Source of the DNA: Miscanthus floridulus
Taxonomy: Eukaryota > Streptophyta > Magnoliopsida > Poales > Poaceae
Direction: 5' to 3'
DNA: 64,000 nt
Assembly: GCF_019320115.1 (NCBI RefSeq)
Contig: NC_089582.1
Span: forward strand, 121,007,856 to 121,071,855
The notes below the pieces were generated by a model. That model was not told where the DNA came from. It did not search any database and saw nothing but the letters and a program-made list of their open reading frames with translations. Below, in pieces: positions 48,697 through 59,645 of the stretch. A program made the translations under genes and the position numbers. Each line of letters begins with the position of its first letter. Position 1 is the first letter of the stretch.

Positions 48697-49914
48697 TGTT
48701 GGTATTTATTAACGCACACAGATAAATCCACAAGCGCATGGATACCGCTGTAGCTTTCACCTAGAAGTGTTCCAAGTATCGTATCCACAGAGAAACATGT
48801 GAGAATTACTACAGTCTAACATAACAAGGGGTTGCAACAAGGTTAGGATAAACAGGAGCGTAGAGAGGATAACTGAGGTTCTCTAATTCTAACTTGGGTA
48901 AGCTATGTCTTCTACTGTTCAACTAGGGATATTACTAGGGAAAGACACCAGCAGAGGATGCTTTCCTTCGTAACCGTGTCCTACTTGGCCTACAAATGGG
49001 AGGTGGACTACAAAGGATCAACGATGCAATATAGTACTCAATGAGGCTATATAGTACTGATGTCACACACGTGATCTACCACCAATCCAGAATGCAGGGT
49101 GCATCCATGATTAACCAAAGTCTAAGCACCACGCTTACACTCACAATTAATACTTTACTCCCTCTAGAGTAGAAATAAAGCACTCAAAAGAGTCGCGAAC
49201 TAGATGAACAATATAAACACAATGCTTACTTGAATCAGAAGTTGATTACCAGAGAAATCTCGAAGGCAAGCTCAAGTAGAACTTGGATCCACCAAGGTAC
49301 AAGCCATAGGGAGGGCACCGACAGGCCAGCACCTCCTCCAAACTCTTCCCTCACTCTCTATCTCACTATTTCTATTTATAAGACTAGATCCTATGTAGGA
49401 CTAATCTTCTCTTGATTGCTAGCTCGATCTTGAAGATATGAATTAGGGTTTCCGGGATCTACTGAGGGAGGGGGTAGGGGCTGATATATATAGGCCGGAG
49501 CGTCAATCTTAAGCTCTCAGATCAAACCGACTTAAATAAACGGCAAAGATTGGATCTCGATGGTGGTAGGGAACCGACTTTCAAAGCGGAGGCTGCCTGG
49601 TGGGATCCACAGGTTAGCCGACCTATAGGTGGGGTTGGCCAGCCCCACATGGTAGCCCCTCGGGGTCTGCTTCGGTGGAGAGCCTCCTTGAGCCTTCTAG
49701 AATCTTCCCACGCTGTTTACACGACGAAATTCTGTAATTTCCTTTGATGAATAGGTCCCCCTTAATGGGTTTCTGGATAAACCCTGCTGAAAACACAGAT
49801 TCACCAAAACTCATAAAATTTGTTAGTTTAAACCCCTATACCTATGTTTGGTGATGGAATTAAGTATAAATGCATGTTATGTTGATGGTTTATAATTGGT
49901 GTTGGTGACCGTCA
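48697..49914 (-). repeat. Ty3/gypsy 5' LTR, minus orientation (1218 bp)
   Basis: Starts TGTTGGTATTTATT, ends GTTGGTGACCGTCA, with the primer-binding site on its inner side. The right 812 bp pairs with the truncated LTR at 39451-40262, suggesting these two once bounded one element that now holds the intervening remnants. Confidence 0.78.
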
Positions 49915-49917
49915 ATA

Positions 49918-50035
49918 GTCTCGGTTGGTGGCCCAACCCAGGACTAAAGGTCGAAACCTTCAGTCCCGAGTTGGGTCTCCAACCAGGACTAGATTCCTTT
50001 TAGTCCTGGTTGGTGGCCCAACAAGGGACTAAAGG
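49918..50035. repeat. CACTA-type subterminal repeat array
   Basis: Several TTTAGTCCTGGTTGGTGGC / CCAACCAGGACTAAA-like units in both orientations, then a TATATACTCG-type segment as in the left CACTA end at 35310. It may be the 5' side of a second, smaller CACTA element whose extreme end was replaced by the gypsy LTR. Confidence 0.6.
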
Positions 50036-50599
50036 TACCAACCCTACATATACTCGTGTCTTCTCTTCTTCTTTCTCCTTCCATGCGTTGCTGGATCCGC
50101 ACCACGCACTCCGCCACGCCGACACCCCCGTCGTGCGTCACCCGTCCGACCTCGCCCTCTTCTTTGGCTCGCACGGCGGGTCCTCGTCCTTGTCCTCGGT
50201 TTCGGCACGCGCAGCGGCGCCCATGTCTTCATCCTCCATTGGCCAGCCAATGTCCTCGCCCTCGGCTTCGGCGTGCGCGGCTCGCACCCTCTTCTTTGGC
50301 GCACATGGTGGGACCTCATCCTTGTCTCCTCAGCGCGCGCGACGGCGCCCTCGTCCTCGTCCTCTTGATCTCTGGTGCATGCGGTGGCTCCATCGCCCTG
50401 CATGTCTCTGGCTAGCGCCTTCGCGTATCCGGCCTCATCTCCGGTAGCGCCTTCGTCTCCAGCCTTGACATCATCTCCGTCGGCATCTTCTTTGTCTCCG
50501 GCCTCGGCCTTGACCTTCGTCTACCGCCAGGTGGTAATACTCGTTTCCAACCCCTTGTCATCCCTTCGTGCTTGGAAACCGGGCATGGAAAGATGCTAA

Positions 50600-51020
50600 A
50601 TTTTGATACATAGGGTTTATTGATGTGAATTTTGGTATATATAGACTTATAAAAAAATTGACTTTAGTGATATACATATATGAATTTTGATATATTGACG
50701 TGTTATGCATTTTGATATATTGACTTTAGTGATATGAATTTTGATATATAAGGTTTATTGATGCGAATTTTGATATATATAGACTTATAAAAAAATTGAC
50801 TTTAGTGACATACATATATGAATTTTGATATATTTACTTTAGTGTTTATGCATTTTGGTATATGATAAATATTGACTACAGTTATTTGAATTTTGATATA
50901 TAGGGTTTAGTGATGTGAATTTTGATATTTGTAGACTTATGAAAAAATTTGACTTTAGTGATATGCATTTTCGTGTATAAAAAATATTGTCTCCGGTGAT
51001 ATGATTTTTGATATATTGAC
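50600..51020. repeat. AT-rich degenerate tandem repeat
   Basis: Units of roughly 25-40 bp built on GACTTTAGTGATATGAATTTTGATATAT recur at least eight times with variable spacing. It is noncoding and lies in front of the CACTA cargo gene. Confidence 0.65.
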
Positions 51021-51034
51021 TTTAGTGAGAAGAG

Positions 51035-52030
51035 ATGGCTGGACGTCGTCTCCCTCTGCCGGAAGTCATAGGTTTCAGCGGCTATGTAAAGTGGATGGGA
51101 TTCGATCTAGTGTTGCCGGATGTACCATTTAATCATCGAAGCATAGTAAGCAACTCTATATGTTTCCAATAAATTAATGTGTCAAATACGCTTGTATAAA
51201 TAAAATTTCTAATATGTATATATATGTGATTCTTAAATGTACCATAGATAATTGACCCAATCATTTAGCTTAAAGAGACACTCTCAAATTTTGGGGTTCA
51301 GAAAGTGGTTGTTTAGACCTTTCATGTAGATAATGGTCCATTAATCCAATATCGAATTGGCTTTTCCATCACCGCTAGGAGGGGTAGAGGTGTTGTACAA
51401 ATCTCAGAGATGAGAATAAAGGCATCCTAGCAGACTGTTGCACAAAAATATGCTGTCATTGCATGTGTAACTAAGCTTGCGAATATTGGGTACACCCTAC
51501 CTACACTATCCTCCGTGCTGATACAAGCTATAAATGCGGACATACGTCATGATGTTCAGAGCTTTTGTGCAAGCATTTCTCGGAACAACTAAAATAATGT
51601 GGTAAAGTCGAAGTCGAACTCATAGCTTATATCTAGATTTGTTGTTATATGTTACAAAGATTGGTTCTCATAACCTTTTTTCTGCCAACACTTATAGGTT
51701 GAGGACTATGACTTAACCTACAAAGGGTGCAGTTTTAAAGCCATTCTAAACCAGACAATGTATCAATTGGGTTATGATTGGAAATACGCTCATGAATGGC
51801 CAACACTCACTACAGAAGGATTTCAGGCAAAGCTGCTTGTGACTAAGAGGGGAGACCCACCGACTTCTCGAGCACCATTAACCGTCGTTAGTAGACCCTG
51901 TGCTCGTAGTTGTGAAGCAAGGAAGAGTGCACTAGTTAATGCGTTGGTCTTCATCAATGATATTTTTGGATACCACATCGGTGACCTACACTTCACCGAA
52001 TTGATAATACGAGAAAGTCAACTTCATTAG
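51035..52030 (+). pseudogene. Three-exon gene of unknown family inside the CACTA block
   Basis: Plus-strand exon 1 is 51035-51145 (ATG; MAGRRLPLPEVIGFSGYVKW, then GFDLVLPDVPFNHRSI; donor GTAAGC). Exon 2 begins at about 51269 and ends near 51590 (QKYAVIACVTKLANIGYTLP, ISEMRIKAS, HDVQSFCASISRNN) and contains two in-frame TAG stops. Exon 3 runs from about 51700 to 52030 (VEDYDLTYKGCSFKAILNQT, QLGYDWKYAHEWPTL, FINDIFGYHIGDLHFTELII). The mix of conserved-looking segments and clean splice signals indicates a once-functional gene. I do not recognise the family or any catalytic motif. It may be CACTA cargo or an accessory transposon protein. It is not related to the surrounding retroelements. Confidence 0.5.
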
Positions 52031-53225
52031 GTAGTAGTGGTGAGATACTATGTTTGCCTAAACTTTGGGGAGTACTTGGACATGTAGTGTGTAATGACAT
52101 GGTTTAAATTTATTATGGTTTGTATGAAATTTGATTGTGGGATGGATGATCATTGTAATATACAACATCTTACTTAATTAGTTTCACTCTTAATATGTGC
52201 AGACAATATTCAATGCAAAGAAATCGTAAAAGAAAAGAAAAGAAAATAGAGAGAAATTTAGTCCCAGTTTGTATAACCAATCGGGACTGGAGGTGTAATA
52301 TGTGGCAGCGCCTAGGGCCCGAGCTAGAGCTTCCTTTACTCTCGGTTGGTATTACCAACCGGGACTAGAAGTCTTAAATCAATCCCATTTGAGGGGACCG
52401 GGACTAAAGCTGGGCCTTTAGTCCCGGATTGGCAGTCCTGGTTGGAAAACCGGGACTAGAGGGTGTTTTCCAACCGGGACTGAAATCCACTCCTGCACTA
52501 GTGCCCCACTCCACGCTGGCATTGATCTCCACGCCGGCATCGAGCTGCGAGCCGACAAGCCTCCATTCGTCCAAGCAACATGGTGACATTTGTGCTAAAA
52601 ACGCATGTTGCAAGCGTATATAGTATTTCAAGTCTTTCACGTGTTTTAGGGATATGCTGCAATTGTTTTATATCGATGTTGCAAAAGTAGATCGGGATGT
52701 TGCACATGTGGCAATGGCTGTACATGTATGTTTCAAGTGTATGTTCCAAATGTTTCATCTGTTTCAGACGTATGTTATCAGTGTTTCATTTGGATATTGC
52801 AAAAGTAGATCTGGATGTTGCATATATATGCAGGTGTTTCAGATGTTTTCATATGTATGTTGCAAGTGTTTCATCTGGATTGTTTGCATATGTTTGCAAT
52901 GGCTACACACGTGTTTTGAAGTATTTTTCAGGTGTTTTTTCAAGTGTTTCATCTACCTTCGAATGTATGTTGTAAGTGTTGTATCTGAATGTTTTAAAAG
53001 TAGATCGGGTGTTGCATCTTCATCCTCGCTTTCTACTGCCTCGCCTCGGCGTCTCCACCTCCTCCTGACGTCGGCTGGGCATCCGCCGCCCCTCCCCCTC
53101 TTCCCGATGCTGGTAACGTTCAGGGCGACACGGACCCCACGTGGGCGTGTGAAACGACACGGGAAACAGACCGCAAACACCCTGTCTGTCCGGACATCCA
53201 GGCGCTAGCAAGCCTGATTTCCTAT

Positions 53226-53281
53226 TCACATGCATGTCTCGTTAGGGCATTCCTATTCACACGCATGTCTCGTTAGAGTTC
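53226..53281. repeat. Short tandem duplication
   Basis: CATGCATGTCTCGTTAGGG is followed about 30 bp on by CACGCATGTCTCGTTAGAG, each preceded by TTCCTATTCAC, just outside the Mutator-like element's right target duplication. Confidence 0.6.
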
Positions 53282-53364
53282 CTGCTTCAGCCGCCACCGC
53301 CTAGCCGAGAAACAGAAATCCCCCCACCTTTCACATCGATCCTCTCCTCTCCAACTTGCATGCC

Positions 53365-54596
53365 ATGGAAGAGGAAGACGATCACTCTCCTCTCGACGAA
53401 CCGGCGTCCAAGCATGAGCACGACATGTTGTTTCTCGCAAAGATCGTGATCCCCCCGCCAATGTACCCCGAGGATCTCGGTCCTCCTCTGGGGTCCATCC
53501 TCCTCGATCGCCGGCGGCTTCACCAAGGGCGGCAAGCGCATCGAGGTGACCTTCTGGGTGGCCCACCCGCCACGCGCCTCCTACTTCGCCGTCCACAGCC
53601 CTGGCCTGGAGATCGGCGACAAACCCACGATCGTCACCACGGAGAAGGACCTCGCCCTGCTCCGCGTCCCCATCTGCCGTCCAGACTGCAACTTCGACCC
53701 TAGCGACAGCGACTACTTCATCTATGAGGCCGGCACCAAGCCAACGCTCAGGCTCATCGCCATGCCTCCCTATCTCTCCTTCTCGGACTGCAACGTCGGC
53801 CTCCTGCGCTTCCGCCGCCGCCGTATGTTCTTCATCGCCATACTGTGTTGGACCTTCACCATTGGGCAGTACGATCTCCACCTGTACAGCTCCGAGACTA
53901 ACTCATGGAGCAAAAGATTGATGTATATTGATTCACTGGAAGCAGCCAACAATTACACCTATGCCAGCAAAGTTATCGCCATCGGAGGGGAACGCGGTTC
54001 AGTGGCTTGGGTTGATCTGTGGAATGGCATCCTCATCTGTGACTTGCTCCTGGACAGCAGCCAAAGTCTTCGCTACATCCCACTGCCGTCGCCGCGTGTG
54101 CCCATAAACAAAGGTCCTCCTCTGCGTGTTCGGGACATCAATCTCCTCGGAGGCTACATCAGGTACTTCGAGATGTGCTTCTACATTGGACCGGACCTAG
54201 AGACCATAGGATGGGAGGGGGTCACATCGAGGAGGAAGGTTTCACTTTCTTGCACGGAGACAGAGTGGGAGGAGGGCTGCAGGATCAAAGTTTGCAATGA
54301 CCCAACATCTTCTCGACTGCCCCCTAATCTGCAGAAAGGCAGTGTACTCACAGAACCAGTGCTGAAGGGACGGTACGCAGGCTTTCCTGCTATCAGCTTG
54401 CACGATGACGATGTTTACATCATAGACAAACACAAATTCCTGGACAAAAAGGCATCAGTGGTAGCTGTTGATATGAAAAAAACAGATTGTAAAAGGTGCA
54501 GCAGATTTTGTCTCCGGTGGAATCTTGGGTTGCACTAAAGTCTACATTCCAAGTGGAATTTCCAGATATCTAGGTCTTTGGTCCTCTGCCAGGTAA
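53365..54596 (+). pseudogene. DUF1618 protein gene with two apparent frameshifts
   Basis: Grass-expanded DUF1618 family, function unknown. The start is the ATG at 53365 (GCCATGGAAGAGG). The first frame gives EHDMLFLAKIVIPPPMYPED, and then the frame must change between about 53480 and 53530 to enter FTKGGKRIEVTFWVAHPPRA. The main frame continues with GERGSVAWVDLWNGILICDL, SLRYIPLPSPRVPINKG and DINLLGGYIRYFEM, the diagnostic DUF1618 signature. A second shift is needed at a run of seven A (54475-54481). Without one A the frame reads IVKGAADFVSGGILGCTKVY to a stop at 54594-54596. As written, it stops early at 54538. Both shifts could be sequencing errors or true mutations. A splice donor CCAG/GTAATT near the end is an alternative terminus. 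Confidence 0.7.
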
Positions 54597-56489
54597 TTAT
54601 GTGTTTGGGTTGTAGGCTTGAGTTTTCATAGGATCCTAGCCTTGCTTAATGAGGTCAAGTGTTTGGCATTTTCTTAATAACAAACTAACTAGCAAGTTAG
54701 CCCGTGCAAATTGTGTGGATAACTAATTTGCTTATTGTATATTTGGATCTTTTATTCGAAATATCCTATTTGCAAATAGTTATGTTTATTTATTTGATTA
54801 TAATTGTCTTCTCTTGATACGCCTTTACCTATTGTTATAGAAGATGTTCTTGCATCTTCTATTATCGATTTATAGCTTGTTTTCCCCCTATAGTATTGTT
54901 TGATTCATCACAATACTTTTCATGACATGGAACCATCCACTAGGAGCTTTAACACCACCGTGTAGTTCCACGTAATCATGACAACCTCTATAGCGAGTTG
55001 TCATTTTAGTTACCTTGTAGTAACTTACAATTCCTTAATTTGTGTGTTGCTTCCATGACAACAATAACTCGTACAATGATGTTGGACTTATTGCATAGTC
55101 CTAAATTTTAGCTTATGAGGTGATTGTTTCACGAAACAATGATCTATTTCTCATTTCGCTATCTCCATATCATAAAATTCTTACATGGATTTGCATGAGA
55201 TTACCTATGAGACCGCTGACGTGTAGCAAACATTTGATGCTGAAGAATGACCTGTTTTAAAACTTTTCTAAGTTCATTACTATTGGATGATGCCATCAAG
55301 TATACCAAACACTCACAGAAGCCAACGACGCCGACAAGAATAAGATTCTAACCAACATCAGTTCAATGACCAAAATCAGTCGAGGCCAGGGTGACGAGAA
55401 ATCCGTTTTGTTTGGTGTAGGTGGCCGGTGGGTGCCTTTGGAGATTTTTTTTTTGGAAATATTTTGGTGCCACAGGAGTTCTTTTTTTTTTGAAACTGGT
55501 GCCACAGGAGTTCTGTTCAGCCGAGTGCTCCCAATCAATTTTCTTTTTTATAAAAAAACGTGCTCACAAGCTGAGTTCAGCCTTTTAGGTCCACAGGGCC
55601 CCATCGAGTCCCACAGGGGAAAAAGAGTTTTGAGACGGCTCAGAAATTGAAATCCATTGCGCGCCTTAACTAATTCTCTTGTTTTGCCTATCAAATTGCA
55701 GCTCCTCGCACGTCAGTGGCACGTCGATCAGCCCAGTAGACACTTGTCTAATCAATCGCCCTGCACAAATGCCCAACTCCGTCGCCACTCGCCAGACTCC
55801 TCCAATTGTCATGGTCTCCCGATTATTCCTATCATTTTCACCTATGTGTATGGACTGGACGTATGTCTGTTCAGAGTCAACGAGAATTTCCTCGTGGCGT
55901 CGAAACCAACGAGACTACGTCGTCGCAACGCAGATCCTGAAAGAACCGAGACATCAGCACCAACAAGGACTTTGGTCCGCCCCCGTTTTCTACCTCAACG
56001 GTGCTCTATTTTATAAAAGGGCAAAAAGCTGAAACTCACCTGCTGAGATACTTCAGTCCACCTATATAATTCTAGGGCCGGTTGTTGATAGCGCCTCGAG
56101 GGCTACTTTCTCGGGGAAGGAAAAAGTCTTCTTTTGATCTGAACTAGTATAATCTCAACTTTGATTACATATAATCTTAACTTACTGTCTAATATCTCGA
56201 TCAATGAGGAAGTCATCCCAAGGAAAGGTCTCCTCGGCAGTGTTCGTGGTGACCGTGCACTGATGACTGCCCAAATGGCAAACAAATCCATATGACAATA
56301 ATGAAAGGGAAAAAAAAGATGATCTGTAATTTTTGTTGTTGACCTTTTCTGTTCACTCCTCTCTGGTACTTTTCTTCTTTCCACTACTACTAGAACATCC
56401 ATGTAAATAGTTACCTTTGCTTACTACTGAATGAAAAGGCAGATCATCTGCCAAGTTATGCTATCCTTTTTTTTTCTCCCTTGCGTGTC
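54597..56489. other. No supported gene
   Basis: AT-rich spacer with short frames only. A near-direct duplication, TGGTGCCACAGGAGTTCT, appears at about 55469 and 55498, separated by T-rich tracts. No protein family is recognised. Confidence 0.4.
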
Positions 56490-59400
56490 ACTCAGATAGG
56501 CCTAGTTTAGAGTGAGGGTTTAGCCTAGTGCTTACCCCAATGTATCTAGTTACCTACTTAGCTATTTACCATTCACCGTCTAGGCTAGTTACTATTCACT
56601 GTCTAGCAGTTTTCAGGTGCCTTAGCATCCAAGCTAGCATCTACTTTATGCAGTAGAATATGCTGTAGTAGTTGAGAACTTCTTGTATCCCAAGTTTGCT
56701 ACTTCTATATAATGCAATCAAGCGGCTATGGCCAAGCCGCCCTCAGGCAGTCCAAATTCCACTTGTCTAGTTGTTACCTTTGCAACAATTGGTATCGGAG
56801 CCAAGTTTAGGTGAGAGCAGAGGCCATGTCCACCTCCAGCGAGTGCACTCTGCTTGCAGTCGCCGCAGCCGCCAACGCCGGCAATAACACCGACGGAAGG
56901 ATGGTGGTCAATCCCAGCGCCAATCGCACTTAGAGTCTGGCCGCAACAGAGGCCGCAGCCGCGTAGGCGATCGAGGCTGCCAGGCAGGCAGCGGCAGCAG
57001 CCTAGGCAGCAGCAAACACAGCCGCCTCGCTACGCGCGGAGTTGGAGCGGCAGCCCAGAGAGCCATCGTGGAGCCCGGTGCGGCACCGGATCCCTTCTCC
57101 ATCGCCAGAGAGTCATCGCAGACGTGGAGGCCGTCGCGGGTCACCTGCGGGCGTCTAGATTGTGTACAAGGACTCCGGCTACGGCACGCCATGGCCGATG
57201 CTGACCAAGACCAACTACCATGAGTGGAGCCTGCTCATGAAGGTGAAGATGCAGACGCGCCAGCTCTGGGACGCCATCGAGTATGGCGACCTCCCGTACC
57301 ACGACGATCAGCGCGCGCTCGAGGCCATCATTGTCGGAGTACCGTCGGAGATGGGCGCGCCGCTCGCGGACAAGGAGTCGGCCAAGGAGGCGTGGGACTC
57401 CATCGCCGTGGCGCGCATCGGCGTTGACCGCGTTCGCCGCGCCACGCTGCAGCGACTGCGCAAGGAGTGGGAGAACCTCGCCTTCTGTCCCAGTGAGTAG
57501 GTCGAGGATTTTGCCCTTCGCCTCTCCGCACTGAAGCAACAGATGGCCCGCCACGGTGACAAGGACTTCACAGAGGAGCGGGCGGTGGAGAAGCTACTTC
57601 GGGCCACGCCGAAGAAGTACGCCTAGCTCAAGATCACGATCGAGACCCTCCTCGACTTCCAGGACCTCACCATCGAGGAGGTCACCGAAAGGCTGAAGAC
57701 GGTGGACAATCTCGATGAAGAGTCTCCGACTGAGCCAATCACTGTTGGCGGGAAGCTAGTGTACACTGAGGAGCAATGGCTCGCTCGGCAGAAGGAGAAG
57801 AAGAAGGGAGGAGATAGCTCCGGCTCGTCCAGCTCGTCCAAGGAACACCGCTGATGTCCCCACGGTGGCAGGAAGCAGAGGCCCAAGGGGGAGCGTGGTG
57901 ACCGTGGTGGCGACGGGCAAGGAGAGAAGGCTGGTGGCTCTGGCGGCGAACGCAAGGTGAACTGCGATGACACCTACCTCAACTACCACCGCGCCGGCCA
58001 TTGGGCGAAGGATTGTCCTCAGCCTCGACGTGGGTGTGGCGGCACAGCGCATCTCACGGAGGCAGATGATGATGAGGCGACTATGTTCCTTGCCCACAGC
58101 TTCCTAGAGCTCAAAACAGAGGAGGACATCCTATGCTCCAAGGTCGACGCCACCCTCGACATCGATGAGCCCAGAGCCCGTGTGTTCCACAACACCGGCT
58201 CTGGTAGGGACAAGCTGGATGGCTGGTACCTCGACAGCGGCGCCACCCACCACATGACTGGCTGTCGTGAGCTCTTCTCTGACCTTGACACATCTATCCA
58301 TGGCTCGGTGCGGTTTGACAACATGTCATGGGTGGAGATCCAAGGCGTCGGCTCGATCGTGTTCTAAGCCAAGACCGGTGAGCACCGAGTTCTCCATGGC
58401 GTCTACTTCATCCCGGCGCTGAGCAACTCCATCAAGAGCCTCGGCCAGCTCGATGAAGGCGGGTCCAAGGTGGAGATCGACAAGGATGCGCTTCACATCT
58501 GGGATCGCCGTGGACGCCTCCTCGTCAAGGTGAACCATGGGCCCAGCCACCTCTACGTCCTCCATCTTGAGGCCGCACAACCACTCTGCCTCGCCGCGAG
58601 GAAGGACGACGACGCCTAGCACTAGCATGAACGGTTTGGCCACCTCCACTTCGAGGTGCTACACCAGCTCGGCAAGCAAGCGATGGTGCGCGGCATGCTG
58701 GTGATCAAGCACGCCGAGCAAGTCTGCGACACCTGCGTCACGACAAAGCAACGCTGGCGCCCCTTTCCTTAGCAAGCCAAGTACCATGCGTAGGAGTAGC
58801 TGGAGCTCATCCACGGTGATCTATGCGGACCCGTGACGCCGGCAACTCCGGGAGGGCGGCGCTACTTCTTCTTGCTGGTAGACGACGCATCCCGCTACAT
58901 GTAGGCCATCCTGCTGTTGTCCAAGGATGCTGCCACGGACGCCATCAAGCATGTCCAGGCCACGACGGAGAAGGAGAATGGCCACAAGCTTCGGGTACTG
59001 TGCACCGACAATGGTGGCGAGTTCACCGTCGCTGAGTTTGCCGCCTACTGCGCTGATGAGGGCATCAAGCGTCACTTCTCCGCTCCATACTCGTCTCAGC
59101 AGAACGACAAGGTGGAGCGCCGAAACCAGACCGTGGTCACCATGGCCCAGTTGCTGTTGAAGCAGAGGAGGATGTCGGCCAAGTATTGGGGGGAGGCGGT
59201 GATGATAGCAGTTCACCTGCTCAATTGCTCGCCGACATGGAGCTTGCGGGGCAAGAACCCCTACGAGGCTTGGCACAGGCAGACGCTGGCGGTGAGCCAT
59301 CTGAAGATGTTCGGCTATGTCGCCTACACCAAGGAGTTGGGTCAGCTTTGCAAGCTTGATGACCGCGGCAAGCCCAGCGTCTTCATTGGGTATGTAGAGG

Positions 59401-59645
59401 GAGCCAAGGCGTATCACATTCTAGACCTGGTGACGCAGCGCGTGAAGATCAGCCACGACGTCATCTTCAATGAGGGGCGTGACTGAGACTGGTCCACTCC
59501 AAATGCCGGTAGCCTAGCCTCAGCGGCAAGCGATTTCACCATCGAGTATTGGGTGCCTGGAGGAGCGGGGGAGCACAATGTGCCTCTCCGATGGTAGCTG
59601 GAGCTACATCACTAGCACGACCGCCCTCTGCGCTGCGCTTGCCGT
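56490..59645 (+). mobile_element. Ty1/copia element, 3' part missing
   Basis: Plus-strand element: LTR-like sequence to 56787, primer-binding site TTGGTATCGGAGCC (56789-56802), then gag-protease-integrase. It ends abruptly at 59645, where a Sirevirus LTR begins, before any reverse transcriptase. The LTR start is uncertain. A TATA-like CTATATAATG at about 56706 fits an LTR promoter. Confidence 0.75.
56826..59645 (+). pseudogene. Copia Gag-protease-integrase remnant with many TAG stops
   Basis: One frame is followed from the ATG at 56826. Gag (UBN2-type) has TKTNYHEWSLLMKVKMQ and EIVEDFALRLS-like sequence. A degraded zinc knuckle (YHRAGHWAKDC) is near 57985. The protease motif WYLDSGATHHMTG is near 58225. 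Integrase shows HERFGHLHFEVLHQLGKQ, CDTCVTTKQ, FLLVDDASRYM, CTDNGGEFTVAEFAAYC and YSSQQNDKVERRNQTV, ending with VKISHDVIFNEGRD. At least a dozen in-frame stops occur and nearly all are TAG, while frameshifts are rare. The element is inactive. The reverse transcriptase part is absent from this side. Confidence 0.85.

Larger units (their letters stand above)
34972..52503. mobile_element. CACTA-bounded block with nested gypsy elements (TSD CCC)
   Basis: The left end starts CACTAGTAGAGAAC at 34972. The right end is the inverse, TCCTGCACTAGTG, finishing at 52503. Subterminal arrays of TTTAGTCCCGGTTGG-like repeats in both orientations flank both ends (34998-35300 and 52257-52490), a standard CACTA feature. 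Both sides are flanked by CCC, but the flanks are C-rich, so this is weak. A further subterminal-like array at 49918-50035 suggests a second CACTA copy within. The terminal repeats match only over CACTAGT, so the two ends could come from different copies. No transposase is recognised. Confidence 0.6.
21527..53225. mobile_element. Mutator-like element (~0.93 kb) split by nested insertions, 10-bp TSD
   Basis: GATTTCCTAT occurs at 21527-21536 and again at 53216-53225. Inside it, the left end (from 21537, with CTCAGGACGTCCGACCGTCC) and the inverted right end (with CGCCTGGATGTCCGGACAGA) resemble each other as imperfect terminal inverted repeats. Removing the copia element (21632-34847, counting one target duplication) and the CACTA block (34972-52506) leaves about 95 + 124 + 709 bp. 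A 9-10 bp target duplication with a GC-rich terminal repeat fits a non-autonomous Mutator-like element. The interior right part (52507-53215) has repeated TTGCAAGTGTTTCATCTGGA-like units. That the two ends belong to one element is inference, supported by the duplication. Confidence 0.55.

Noticed and set aside
52654..53208. 184-codon plus-strand frame rich in Cys/Phe/Val
   Set aside because: Produced by degenerate TTTCATCTGGATGTTGCA repeats of a Mutator-like element, not a protein-coding signal.
53273..53881. 202-codon minus-strand ORF opposite the DUF1618 gene
   Set aside because: Antisense to a GC-rich 5' coding region whose plus-strand translation shows the family signature.
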